50,432 nucleotides of DNA from Chryseobacterium gleum (GTDB lineage: Bacteria > Bacteroidota > Bacteroidia > Flavobacteriales_D > Crocinitomicaceae): positions 1 through 50,432 of the forward strand of contig CAMDAH010000017.1 in NCBI GenBank assembly GCA_945888625.1. The letters run 5' to 3'. A program made the position numbers and the translations under genes. Of this stretch, positions 1-8,055 are shown piece after piece. How positions within the stretch are numbered: the first letter of the stretch is position 1; each line of letters opens with the position of its first letter. Under the pieces are notes generated by a model, which saw nothing but the letters and a program-made list of their open reading frames with translations, was not told the DNA's origin and did no database searches.

Positions 1-306
1 GGACATTTGGTGATAAAAACCATTCAAAAATGTCAGACCGTAATGTTTACCGATAGTATTTTTCAACTTACCGACAACAAAGGAAATTATTATGTAATGC
101 ACGCAACGGAAACAGGCAAACCAGATACAACAGCAATTTTGCCAAATGGCTGGACACTCAAAAAAGTGATTTTGAAAGAACCGTTAATCATTTCACCTTT
201 CGGAGGAGGTAATGAATGTTACTACAATATCGTTGGAGACAATTTGGGGCAAGGCTATCATCAATATATTTTTGCTGATACAATTTATCCATCAAATGAA
301 AAATAA
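1..306 (+). CDS. Hypothetical protein, 5' end outside the window
   Basis: The frame is open from the first base and stops with TAA at 304-306, so the true start probably lies upstream of the window. A TTG at 7 and a GTG at 10 are possible internal starts but nothing supports them. The visible part is about 101 residues of mixed polar and beta-prone sequence, with Gly/Asn-rich stretches such as PFGGGNECYYN near the middle. I see no signal peptide, membrane segment or catalytic motif in this portion, and I do not recognise the family. It is followed after 28 bp by the first attC-like element, so by position it looks like the last gene of a cassette. Confidence 0.55.
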   Translation, partial: GHLVIKTIQKCQTVMFTDSIFQLTDNKGNYYVMHATETGKPDTTAILPNGWTLKKVILKEPLIISPFGGGNECYYNIVGDNLGQGYHQYIFADTIYPSNEK

Positions 307-333
307 ACAAGACAACAATTAATAATAAAACAG

Positions 334-469
334 CAGCTAACATCGGTTTGGCAAAAGTGGCGGTTCAGTGCTCCGCAGACACATTTCTGGTTAATCAAAC
401 ATTTGTTCTCCGCATTAACATTTGTGGTGAAAATCGCCACCTTCGCCAAGCCCGAAACCGTTACCAGCA
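334..469 (+). repeat. attC-like element 1 (cassette boundary)
   Basis: The element opens with GCTAAC and closes with CGTTACCAGC. The left arm (about 344-366, GGTTTGGCAAAAGTGGCGG) pairs imperfectly with the right arm (about 435-456, CGCCACCTTCGCCAAGCCCG), leaving a central bulge at AAAA/CTTC. The arms are nearly identical to those of element 2 at 7890-8042. Imperfect arm pairing and TAAC/GTTA ends are what integron attC sites show; assignment as a working recombination site is inference. Confidence 0.6.
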
Positions 470-725
470 AGCCTAAAAAGACGACAGTGCATAAAATGAA
501 CGACATAGCAAGACATCAAAACGTAACGGGACAATTGATCCGACTGACAGCCGACCGCACTGCCAACGCTCCTGTATTTTTATTTTTTTCCACCGCACAT
601 TTTTTAAAAACAATTTTAGCCAGCCGCACAAATGGCACATTTGCTTTTGCCCGACACACAAGCCGACCCTTCGCAAAACCAAAAGAGCCATTTTTTGCCT
701 AGCCTAATAATTCCTGCAATTTATA
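470..725. repeat. Non-coding spacer with inverted copy of a repeat (copy A)
   Basis: This stretch, together with the preceding attC-like element, forms the gene-free region 307-725. The segments at 573-589 (TGTATTTTTATTTTTTT) and 599-618 (ATTTTTTAAAAACAATTTTA) reappear as reverse complement at 7786-7802 and 7752-7770, on the other side of the three-gene module. ORFs crossing it on both strands are composed of unlikely residue runs and look spurious. I see no tRNA or protein gene here. Confidence 0.55.
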
Positions 726-2168
726 ATGATGACCGAAACTAAAACATATTTTGACTTTGAACTGAAACCACAACAACAGAAAGCTTTTTCTGCATTGTGG
801 AACTTCATTGAAAGCAAGTCAGACAAAGTTTTTATTCTGAAAGGTTACGCAGGCACAGGCAAGACAACTTTAATGAGTGGCTTAATCAAACGGCTTTCGG
901 AAGATAAAATTCCTTTTGCACTTTTGGCTTCAACAGGCAGAGCTGCAAAAATTTTATCCGACAAAACAAAGACCACAGCGAACACAATTCACAGCCACAT
1001 TTATGTTTTTAAAGAGTTAAGTGAGGACTTGGAAAAGATGAGTGAACTGCAACAAAACTTAGCAATTGACGACAAAGGACAAATTACTTTGCTTTTTGAC
1101 CTGACTCCAATCAGCAGCGACACAGAAAAAATTTACATCATTGACGAGGCATCAATGGTTTCGGATGAGGTTGATAAGAACACATCTTTCGCAAAATTTG
1201 GAAGTGGTGATTTGCTTGGCGACATTTTAAGTTACGATACGAAAGGTAAATTTATTTTTGTTGGCGACCCTTGTCAGTTGCCTCCAATCAATCAGGCAAA
1301 CTCCCCTGCTCTTTCTGCCTCACATATTTCAACAAAGTATAAATTACAGACATCGGAATTTGAAATGACCGACATCATTCGGCAAGCAAACACAAACGGA
1401 ATTATTAAAGCATCATTCAAACTCCGTAATTTATTTCACACAAACCCGAATGTTAAGTTTGCAAACCTACCAGTAAAAGGACACAGCAATATTTTTATTG
1501 AGAACTCACATGCAGGAATGTTAAACAAGTACATTGAAAAAATTAAAACCGAAGGTTTTAATCATTCCACTCTTATCTGTCAAACGAACAAACATTGTTC
1601 GGACTTAAATAATGTTATTCGTTCCTCATTGCAGAATAATAGTGAAAGAATTTGCGAAGGAGATTTACTAATGGTTACTCAAAATAATTATCTTTCAAAT
1701 CTTGTAAATGGCGACCAGATAATTGTTTTGAAAATCGGAAGCAGTGAATACAGATGTGGCTTATCATTCCTGCAAGTAGAGGTTGAAGAAATTTCTTCAA
1801 AGAGCAAATTCAATTTGCTTTTGATTGAAGATATTCTTTACTCTACATGGACAAACCTCAACACGAAACAACACAAGGAATTGATGATTGATTATTTCAA
1901 ACGCATGAAAGACAAAGGCATTAAGCAAAAAGATTCCGCCTTTAAAGATAACATGCTTAAAGACCCATATCTTAATGCACTGAAAACTGTTTATGGTTAT
2001 GCGTTGACTTGTCACAAAGCACAAGGCGGAGAATGGAACGAAGTGTTTTTGTATTTGGACAATAAAATTCACGGCATCAAGAAGCCAGGAATTTATCAAT
2101 GGCTTTACACAGCAGTTACAAGAGCAAAAGAAAATTTACATTTAGTTAATGACTGGTTTATAAAATAA
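726..2168 (+). CDS. RecD/Pif1-like SF1 DNA helicase
   Basis: This 480-residue protein has the layout of superfamily 1B helicases. Walker A is GYAGTGKTT at about residues 40-48, and Walker B is IIDEAS near 137-142. GDPCQLPP near 180 is the motif III region of RecD/Pif1/TraA-type enzymes. The C-terminal UvrD_C_2-like half carries TCHKAQGGEW near 429 and YTAVTRAKENL near 461. Family knowledge predicts ATP-driven 5'-3' DNA unwinding. It is shorter than a full RecD (about 600 residues) and has no visible nuclease. Two ATGs (726 and 729) compete for the start. The next gene begins 9 bp after the stop, so it is probably the first gene of a three-gene operon and supplies the nucleic-acid-processing part of that module. 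The function in the module is inferred. Confidence 0.85.
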   Translation: MMTETKTYFDFELKPQQQKAFSALWNFIESKSDKVFILKGYAGTGKTTLMSGLIKRLSEDKIPFALLASTGRAAKILSDKTKTTANTIHSHIYVFKELSEDLEKMSELQQNLAIDDKGQITLLFDLTPISSDTEKIYIIDEASMVSDEVDKNTSFAKFGSGDLLGDILSYDTKGKFIFVGDPCQLPPINQANSPALSASHISTKYKLQTSEFEMTDIIRQANTNGIIKASFKLRNLFHTNPNVKFANLPVKGHSNIFIENSHAGMLNKYIEKIKTEGFNHSTLICQTNKHCSDLNNVIRSSLQNNSERICEGDLLMVTQNNYLSNLVNGDQIIVLKIGSSEYRCGLSFLQVEVEEISSKSKFNLLLIEDILYSTWTNLNTKQHKELMIDYFKRMKDKGIKQKDSAFKDNMLKDPYLNALKTVYGYALTCHKAQGGEWNEVFLYLDNKIHGIKKPGIYQWLYTAVTRAKENLHLVNDWFIK

Positions 2169-2177
2169 CTTTGAGCA

Positions 2178-5100
2178 ATGATTGACATATTTAAAAAGGA
2201 AATAAAAGTTTCGGACAAAGTAAAACTCTATCTTAATTCAGGGAAAGAAGTAGAAGTTGATATTATTGAAATTGGCGACAAACATATTTTAGTAAAAAAT
2301 GCCGATGGCAGTCAATCAAGATTTTTTGAACAACTCATTGGCGGTTGGGACTTAATAACCAGTTCTAAGCCAGTAGAGGAAATAGTTGAACCAAAAATTG
2401 AAGCAGAAGCAAAACCTGTTGAAGTTGTTGAACCGGAAAAAGCAGAAAGTGAAAATAAAATTGGTTTAAAGATTTTAGGTAAGATTGACTTAGATAAAAT
2501 TGAGCCTAAAAGGAAAAAATACTATGAAAATAAATCCATTGTTCCGCAGTCAGAACAAACTACTACAAAACCTAAAACACTTAGTCAACATATCCGTGAG
2601 CAGAACTTAGTTTTCACTTCACTCCAAAACTTACAAGAACTCAAAGACAAAATCACCTCTGATTTTGCCAAACAAACAATCCCTGCAAATGCAATAATCA
2701 AAAGGTTTGGACAAAATTCTTACGGTTCAAAATTTGGTTTTCTTACAGACAACGAAAAAAGAGATTATTATTTTTCACTCACTGATGTTTGCGATGAAAA
2801 ATTAAAGGACATCTTAAACAACCCTAATCCACAAGGAACCCATGTAGTTTGCACATTAAAATCTATTCAAGGTAGATTAAAAGCAACTTCAATTTATATA
2901 CCGAAAACTGTAGAAGAATTTCAATCCATCGCTGAAACATTTTATGAAAAAAATGATTTTGCAGAAGCAATATCGATTATAAATTTCATTGTCAATTCCT
3001 TCGATGAATTTGAACCTGCACTAAAACTTAAAAATCAAATTTTAGCAGAGCAGAATAAAAAGAAAGTTACAGCTACATCAGCATCCCCAATTTATCAGCA
3101 AGCACGCACTGAACTGAAAAGAGGAAATATAGAATATGCAAAAAAATTACTGCTTGAACTTATTGATAGTCCAAATTCAAAATCAGAAGCCGCTTTAAAA
3201 GAATTAGCTTATGAATTACAGCGAGAAGGAAAACTTGAAGATGCTATTCAATTAGTTTTTAAGTATCAAACACTAATTAAAACCTCTGACCCTAATAGTC
3301 TATTGGCGTATTTCTATGAAACTAAAAAAGACTATACAAATGCAATTTCATACTTAAATAAAATAAGACCTCAAACACCTGTTGAAAGAATAAGAGTCGA
3401 GAAGAGATTTGCTATTTGCTATTTCCAAACAAAAGATTACGCTTCTTCGGAATTATATCTTAAAAAGGTATTAGAAAAACTTCCCAATGATTTTATTATT
3501 CAAAAACAACTTGAACTATTAGAGAAAATAAAATCCGAAGGTTTATCAGAAGAAATAGAATCAATATTTAATGAAGCTGAATTATATTCCTTATCAGGTG
3601 GATTAAGTCCATTCATGCAATTTGAGCTAAACAGATGCGATTATTATGGTGTTCAATCTTCAGAAGTCACAAAAGAATCCTTTTCAAGAAAAACTCTTAA
3701 TGAATTGAAGAAACTCATTGATGCTTTAAAAGAAGGCCGTCCGAAAGAAAGAGCTGAGCTTTATTTATCAGAGGCAAAAGTTCAGAGAACAATTAATTCG
3801 GAAGAGGAAAAAGCTATTAAATCTTCTTTAGCCAAATTTTGCACTTCTATTTCATTAAGCTGGTCTGCTGATAACCGTAACAACGATACTTTTCGTTTTT
3901 TCATACTCGAAGCAAGTTCCTTAAGCCCTGATTTTTCCATAATAACCCGGCATATTCCGATGTATCTCCACTCATTCTTTATTCCAAGCTTTGAAACAAG
4001 AGCAAAAGACACTCAATCCCTTAAATCACTTGTTGAAGAGATGTTTTCAAAAGAATTAAATGAAAAATTCTGGTTAGGGATTATTGATTTAATTCTTGTC
4101 AACACTGAGTTTACTTCCAAATTTCTATCCTATATATTTCCAGACAAGGTAAAAAAAGAGAAAGCAATAAAATTTCTTTCGAGCTTTTTAGAACAGGAGT
4201 TTAGTAATACTAATTCATCAAAGGACTACTTTATAGAAATATGGAATGAAGCAAGCAACAAAAGGAAAAGGCAAAAGGACATACTCAATGCCAAATATTT
4301 AGCTCTTAATAAAAGTAATACAACAGAAACTTTTATTGAAGCATTTGATTCATTAAGTTCAAATATTCCTGAATGGTGCTGCAATTTGGATAGAGCAAGA
4401 ATTAACTCCTTGTCTGAAATAACAAGGACAATTACCGGATTTAATAATCAGAATGCCTTTGAAGATAAAGAGAGGTATTTCAATATATCAATCAATCAAA
4501 TAAATTCATTGGAGTCGGAAATTATTGAAAGTCCTACTGAATTTTCATTTAACACAATGCGGCAACAATTGACAACACTTATAAAATTAATTGAACAGGA
4601 ATTTAGGACGGTTATTCAAACTAGCAAACCTGTAATCGACATTAAGGTTTTAGGTGAATCTATTATTCATGACAACAACTTGGTTGTTGCATCCATCAAT
4701 ATTTCAAATAAAAAAGGAAGTGCTCCTATATCATGGTTTCTTCTTGAAATAAATAATTCAGACGGTATTGAATTTATTCAAGAGAATCATGAAAGCAATC
4801 AGAGTTTAAAAGGTGGTGATGACAAAACATTGAAATTGAAAGTTCAAGTATCAAGCAGTATTAGGGAACAAGGAGCTTTTAACTTGAATGTAAAATTCAG
4901 CTACAAAGTGCGAGGAAGCGAAGATGTTTTGACATTCCCCGAAAACTTAGCTGTACGTTTATACTCTGAGAATGAATTTGACGAAATCACCAATCCATTT
5001 TCAGCAACAGCTGACAGTGGACCTGTTCAAGATGAAAAAATGTTTTATGGAAGAAATGAATTTATTGACAACATAAAAAACTCAATACTTGAATCTTCTT

Positions 5101-6152
5101 CAAAGTGTGTAATCATTTACGGACAAAAGCGTTCAGGTAAATCTTCTGTTTTGTTTCATCTAAAAAAACAACTTATTCAATCTGCAAATGCTTTCTGCAT
5201 TTCTTTTAGCTTGGGTGAAATTGTTGAAGATTTATCAGCACAAACATTTTACTACAAAATATTATCTGAAATTGAAGATTCATTGGAATCAATTTCAAAT
5301 GATGGAAATCCCAAACCGAAGTTCACAGCACCAACGCTATCAGAACTCAAAGAAGCACCATCACTTATTTTTAATGACTACATGAAAAAATTTCGGAAAG
5401 AATGTTCCGCAACAATTGGTTGGGAAAATAAAAACCTTATTTTACTTATTGATGAGTTTACTTACATCTACACTGCTATTCAAAAGGATTTCCTTTCAGA
5501 CCAGTTTATGAAAACATGGAAAAGTTTTGTCGAGAAAAGTTTCTTCACTTCAATACTAATTGGACAAGACATCATGCCTAAATTCAAAATGGCTTATCAA
5601 AATGAATTTGGAATTGCGGAGGATAAACGACTTTCCTATTTATCAAAAGAGGATGCAATTAAATTGATTGAAGAACCAATTTGGGATGAAAAACGGAAGC
5701 GTAGCAGATACTTAGGTAAAGCAATGGATTTAATTCTTGACTACACATCTTCAAATCCTTATTACATACAAATCTTTTGTGCAAGACTTGTTGAATACAT
5801 GAATAGTCAGAAAGCAATTAGCGTAACGGAAGCTGATGTTTATGATGTTGCTCAAACTTTCATACGAGGTGAACAATCTTTAAGTCCTGATAAATTTGAC
5901 AACTTGATAACAGCAGGTGACGCTGACATTGAAGCATTCAACCCACAGGACATTTTGAAAGCATTAAAGGAAATAGCTTTTGCTTCTAAGAATCTTGATA
6001 GTTGCTCCAGAGAATCAATAAAACTAGGAGATAAAGAAAAGGAAGAACAAATCCTTTCGGACTTAAAAACAAGGGAAGTTATTTCTTGTCCCCAACCCGG
6101 TTTTTATAAAATCAAAGTCCGTCTTTTTAAAGAGTGGCTATTAAACAACTAA
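2178..6152 (+). CDS. Large multidomain protein: SH3/Lsm-like + cold-shock-like + TPR + C-terminal STAND-like NTPase
   Basis: This is a 1324-residue protein. Residues 1-60 are a small beta-rich unit, followed by a Glu/Pro/Val-rich linker (about 65-95). Residues 168-240 resemble a cold-shock/OB fold (KFGFLTDNEKRDYYFSLTDV, then GRLKATSIYI). From about 245 to 480 come TPR-like helical pairs, then a long helical region. A beta-sandwich-like stretch spans about 815-930, and a P-loop NTPase starts at FYGRNEF (955), with Walker A GQKRSGKSS near 981 and Walker B LILLIDEF near 1090. I see no nuclease, TIR or protease motif. TPR plus a C-terminal NTPase suggests a sensor or scaffold, with the OB-like unit possibly contacting RNA or ssDNA; this is inference. 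The stop lies 5 bp before the preferred start of the next NTPase gene. Confidence 0.75.
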   Translation: MIDIFKKEIKVSDKVKLYLNSGKEVEVDIIEIGDKHILVKNADGSQSRFFEQLIGGWDLITSSKPVEEIVEPKIEAEAKPVEVVEPEKAESENKIGLKILGKIDLDKIEPKRKKYYENKSIVPQSEQTTTKPKTLSQHIREQNLVFTSLQNLQELKDKITSDFAKQTIPANAIIKRFGQNSYGSKFGFLTDNEKRDYYFSLTDVCDEKLKDILNNPNPQGTHVVCTLKSIQGRLKATSIYIPKTVEEFQSIAETFYEKNDFAEAISIINFIVNSFDEFEPALKLKNQILAEQNKKKVTATSASPIYQQARTELKRGNIEYAKKLLLELIDSPNSKSEAALKELAYELQREGKLEDAIQLVFKYQTLIKTSDPNSLLAYFYETKKDYTNAISYLNKIRPQTPVERIRVEKRFAICYFQTKDYASSELYLKKVLEKLPNDFIIQKQLELLEKIKSEGLSEEIESIFNEAELYSLSGGLSPFMQFELNRCDYYGVQSSEVTKESFSRKTLNELKKLIDALKEGRPKERAELYLSEAKVQRTINSEEEKAIKSSLAKFCTSISLSWSADNRNNDTFRFFILEASSLSPDFSIITRHIPMYLHSFFIPSFETRAKDTQSLKSLVEEMFSKELNEKFWLGIIDLILVNTEFTSKFLSYIFPDKVKKEKAIKFLSSFLEQEFSNTNSSKDYFIEIWNEASNKRKRQKDILNAKYLALNKSNTTETFIEAFDSLSSNIPEWCCNLDRARINSLSEITRTITGFNNQNAFEDKERYFNISINQINSLESEIIESPTEFSFNTMRQQLTTLIKLIEQEFRTVIQTSKPVIDIKVLGESIIHDNNLVVASINISNKKGSAPISWFLLEINNSDGIEFIQENHESNQSLKGGDDKTLKLKVQVSSSIREQGAFNLNVKFSYKVRGSEDVLTFPENLAVRLYSENEFDEITNPFSATADSGPVQDEKMFYGRNEFIDNIKNSILESSSKCVIIYGQKRSGKSSVLFHLKKQLIQSANAFCISFSLGEIVEDLSAQTFYYKILSEIEDSLESISNDGNPKPKFTAPTLSELKEAPSLIFNDYMKKFRKECSATIGWENKNLILLIDEFTYIYTAIQKDFLSDQFMKTWKSFVEKSFFTSILIGQDIMPKFKMAYQNEFGIAEDKRLSYLSKEDAIKLIEEPIWDEKRKRSRYLGKAMDLILDYTSSNPYYIQIFCARLVEYMNSQKAISVTEADVYDVAQTFIRGEQSLSPDKFDNLITAGDADIEAFNPQDILKALKEIAFASKNLDSCSRESIKLGDKEKEEQILSDLKTREVISCPQPGFYKIKVRLFKEWLLNN

Positions 6153-6157
6153 TTCAA

Positions 6158-7672
6158 ATGATATTAAAAAATCCATTCTCCGACTTTGGCGGAATCATTA
6201 AAGGTGACAGGTTTGTTGGCAGAAAATTCGAATTGAACCAAATTCAAAAAAGACTTTTGGGAGAAAGCTTTGGCAACCTTGCAATAATTGGCTTGCCAAG
6301 AATTGGTAAATCAAGTTTAGCATGGAATTCAATTATTGAAAATAAGGAAACACTTATTCAAAAAAAGATTCTACCGATTTGGATTCCCTTGGGAGAGTTT
6401 TCAAATCTTATTGAATTCCTTGATGAAGTTCTTTCAATAGTGTGTGACCAAATCCAAACGACAAACAATGATTTTTTCTCTGTATTTAATGAGTTGAGGA
6501 ATAGTTTTCATTCCGCAGATTCAAATCTTGAGAAAAGGCGATTTGTAAAAAAGTTTCTAAGAAATATAAATACCAACGGCTTTCGTTTAATTCTTGTAAT
6601 TGATGAGTTTGATAATGCACAAGATATTTTTTCACTTCAAGACTTTCAGTTTTTAAGAGAAAGTTCATACAATTTAGAAACTAAAATCGGAATCGTTACC
6701 GTTTCTCGAAAGACAATTCAAGAGTTAGAACCCGATAATGGTTCTTTATCAAATTTTTATCAAATATTTGACGAGTTAAGGTTGAAACTTTTTTCTGATG
6801 TTGATGTGGCTCTTTATTGGCAGCGGTTAAAGAATCTAGGAATAAGTGTTAGCGACACATATATTGAGAATATAATTTTCTATTCAGGAAAGCATCCCTA
6901 CTTACTTGACTTAATCAATTATAGCATCTTTAATAAAATTGAACAGACGGATATAAATCTTGATGAGATTTTGAATTCAACTTTAGAGACTTTAAAACTT
7001 AAAATTTACAATGAATATGAATCCATTTTGAAGTTAATGGAACAAGAAAGTCTTGACAAAAAACTTGTTCAAATGATTGTTGGGCCAAACTATGACATAA
7101 CTCAAAGAGATGTTGAGAAACTTCTAAAATACAGTTTGGTAAAATCTACGGCTGACGAATCTTTTGAATGCTTCGCAAAATTCTTTGAAGAATATCTTTC
7201 ACTCAAATCTTCTGAAATTGACATTTGGCCTCTTTGGTCAAATATAGAGAGTGAGTTGCGAAACATAATAAAATTTAGATTAACAGAAAAATATGGAGCA
7301 AATTGGGAAATTGGATTTGAAAAAGAGTTTGGTATTAAGAGAAAAAAACTAATGGAAGATTTAAGTTTTGTTAGAGATAAAAACAAAAAATCTTTTGGAG
7401 ATAAAGCGTCCGAACATCTTATTGATTATACATACCCTATGGATATGTTCAATGGGTTTATTACCTCAGATTGGAAATGGTATTCAAATATTTTTGGATT
7501 AAAAACTCAAACAAATGATTGGAATAAAAAATTTGAACATCTGAGTAAAATAAGAAATCCATTAGCTCATAATAACAAAAGCTTCTTAACTGAATCTGAT
7601 AAAAATATTGCATCTGGATTCTGTCAGGAAATATTAGCACTTATAAATAAATGGAAGGAAAGCCAAACCTAA
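6158..7672 (+). CDS. STAND-like NTPase with C-terminal HEPN-like domain
   Basis: From the ATG at 6158 the protein has 504 residues. An in-frame GTG at 6134 would overlap the upstream gene by 19 bp, but conserved-looking sequence (NPFSDFGGIIKGDRFVGR) starts right after the ATG. The NTPase has a VGRKFE entry, Walker A GLPRIGKSS near 44-52 and Walker B LILVIDEFD near 143-151. The same architecture ends the upstream protein, so the two ATPases are probably related. The last 130 residues are helical, starting with IESELRNIIKFRL and containing KIRNPLAHN. R466 and H471 make an R-x4-H motif, the signature of HEPN ribonuclease domains, and the region recalls Swt1-type HEPN. If active, this would be the toxic effector of the module. 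Function is inferred from motif and context. Confidence 0.75.
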   Translation: MILKNPFSDFGGIIKGDRFVGRKFELNQIQKRLLGESFGNLAIIGLPRIGKSSLAWNSIIENKETLIQKKILPIWIPLGEFSNLIEFLDEVLSIVCDQIQTTNNDFFSVFNELRNSFHSADSNLEKRRFVKKFLRNINTNGFRLILVIDEFDNAQDIFSLQDFQFLRESSYNLETKIGIVTVSRKTIQELEPDNGSLSNFYQIFDELRLKLFSDVDVALYWQRLKNLGISVSDTYIENIIFYSGKHPYLLDLINYSIFNKIEQTDINLDEILNSTLETLKLKIYNEYESILKLMEQESLDKKLVQMIVGPNYDITQRDVEKLLKYSLVKSTADESFECFAKFFEEYLSLKSSEIDIWPLWSNIESELRNIIKFRLTEKYGANWEIGFEKEFGIKRKKLMEDLSFVRDKNKKSFGDKASEHLIDYTYPMDMFNGFITSDWKWYSNIFGLKTQTNDWNKKFEHLSKIRNPLAHNNKSFLTESDKNIASGFCQEILALINKWKESQT

Positions 7673-7673
7673 A

Positions 7674-7736
7674 AGCAAGCACATTTGCAATTCGCGCAGG
7701 ACATCGTACAGACCAAAAATTGCAAAAGAGCTTGCT
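7674..7736 (+). repeat. Inverted repeat after the three-gene module
   Basis: AGCAAGCACATTTGCAAT (7674-7691) and ATTGCAAAAGAGCTTGCT (7719-7736) are imperfect reverse complements over 18 nt, separated by 27 nt, and start one base after the stop codon of the HEPN gene. No long T-run follows, so an ordinary intrinsic terminator is not clearly supported. It may be a stem-loop at the transcript end or part of the boundary repeat. Confidence 0.45.
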
Positions 7737-7889
7737 TTGCCAGCGCAGACAAAAATTGTTTTTAAAAAATTCCCCAACGCTTCAAAAAAAAATAAAAATA
7801 CACCATCACGCAGCCCGACAAACACAGCCAACAATGACAATAAAACTCAATACTGCCAAGGCTTACAACGACAAGGTGGACAAAAGGCC
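7737..7889. repeat. Boundary repeat (copy B) in gene-free spacer
   Basis: The segments 7752-7770 (AAAATTGTTTTTAAAAAAT) and 7786-7802 (AAAAAAATAAAAATACA) match, in inverted orientation, 599-618 and 573-589 on the left side of the module. Sequence between and around the blocks has diverged. This spacer plus element 2 makes up the gene-free stretch 7673-8055; an ORF covering it runs straight through the attC-like element and is not credible. Confidence 0.5.
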
Positions 7890-7936
7890 AGCAGGTAACA
7901 CGGGTTTGGCAAAAGTGGCGGTTCAGTGCTCCGCAG

Positions 7937-7952
7937 ATCCGCCGCGGCGGAT
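7937..7952. repeat. 16-bp GC-rich palindrome, copy 1
   Basis: ATCCGCCGCGGCGGAT is a perfect palindrome and is far richer in GC than its surroundings. At the equivalent place element 1 has unrelated AT-rich bases, so the palindrome looks like an inserted or replaced module in the loop part of the attC-like element. Confidence 0.8.
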
Positions 7953-7981
7953 GGTTAATCAAAGTTTGGTTCTCCACATCA

Positions 7982-7997
7982 ATCCGCCGCGGCGGAT
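7982..7997. repeat. 16-bp GC-rich palindrome, copy 2
   Basis: This is an identical copy of the palindrome at 7937-7952, 45 bp further on. The two copies sit at nearly mirror-image places of the attC-like stem, so each can fold by itself or pair with the other and lengthen the stem. Confidence 0.8.
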
Positions 7998-8055
7998 GGT
8001 GAAAATCGCCACCTTCGCCAAGCCCGAAAACGTTATAGGCAAGTAAAAATTAACT

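Larger units (their letters stand above)
7890..8042 (+). repeat. attC-like element 2 (cassette boundary)
   Basis: The element opens with GGTAACACG and closes with ACGTTATAGGC. Its outer arms (7902-7936 and about 7997-8029) are almost identical to those of element 1, making a direct repeat about 7.5 kb apart. The middle differs because two copies of a 16-bp GC-rich palindrome replace the corresponding bases. The next gene starts 13 bp after the element. Confidence 0.6.

Noticed and set aside
473..691. 72-residue minus-strand ORF
   Set aside because: It covers the repeat copy A; such frames come with the repeat and have no domain.
403..702. 99-residue plus-strand ORF over attC-like element 1 and the spacer
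   Set aside because: It starts inside the attC-like element and crosses the inverted repeat; composition is unlike neighbouring proteins.
6134..6157. GTG start for the HEPN gene with overlap of the upstream gene
   Set aside because: The ATG at 6158 leads directly into the conserved-looking sequence; the GTG adds only eight residues and has no better leader.
7651..8046. 131-residue plus-strand ORF at the end of the HEPN gene
   Set aside because: It overlaps the end of the HEPN gene and runs through the hairpin, spacer and the whole attC-like element 2.
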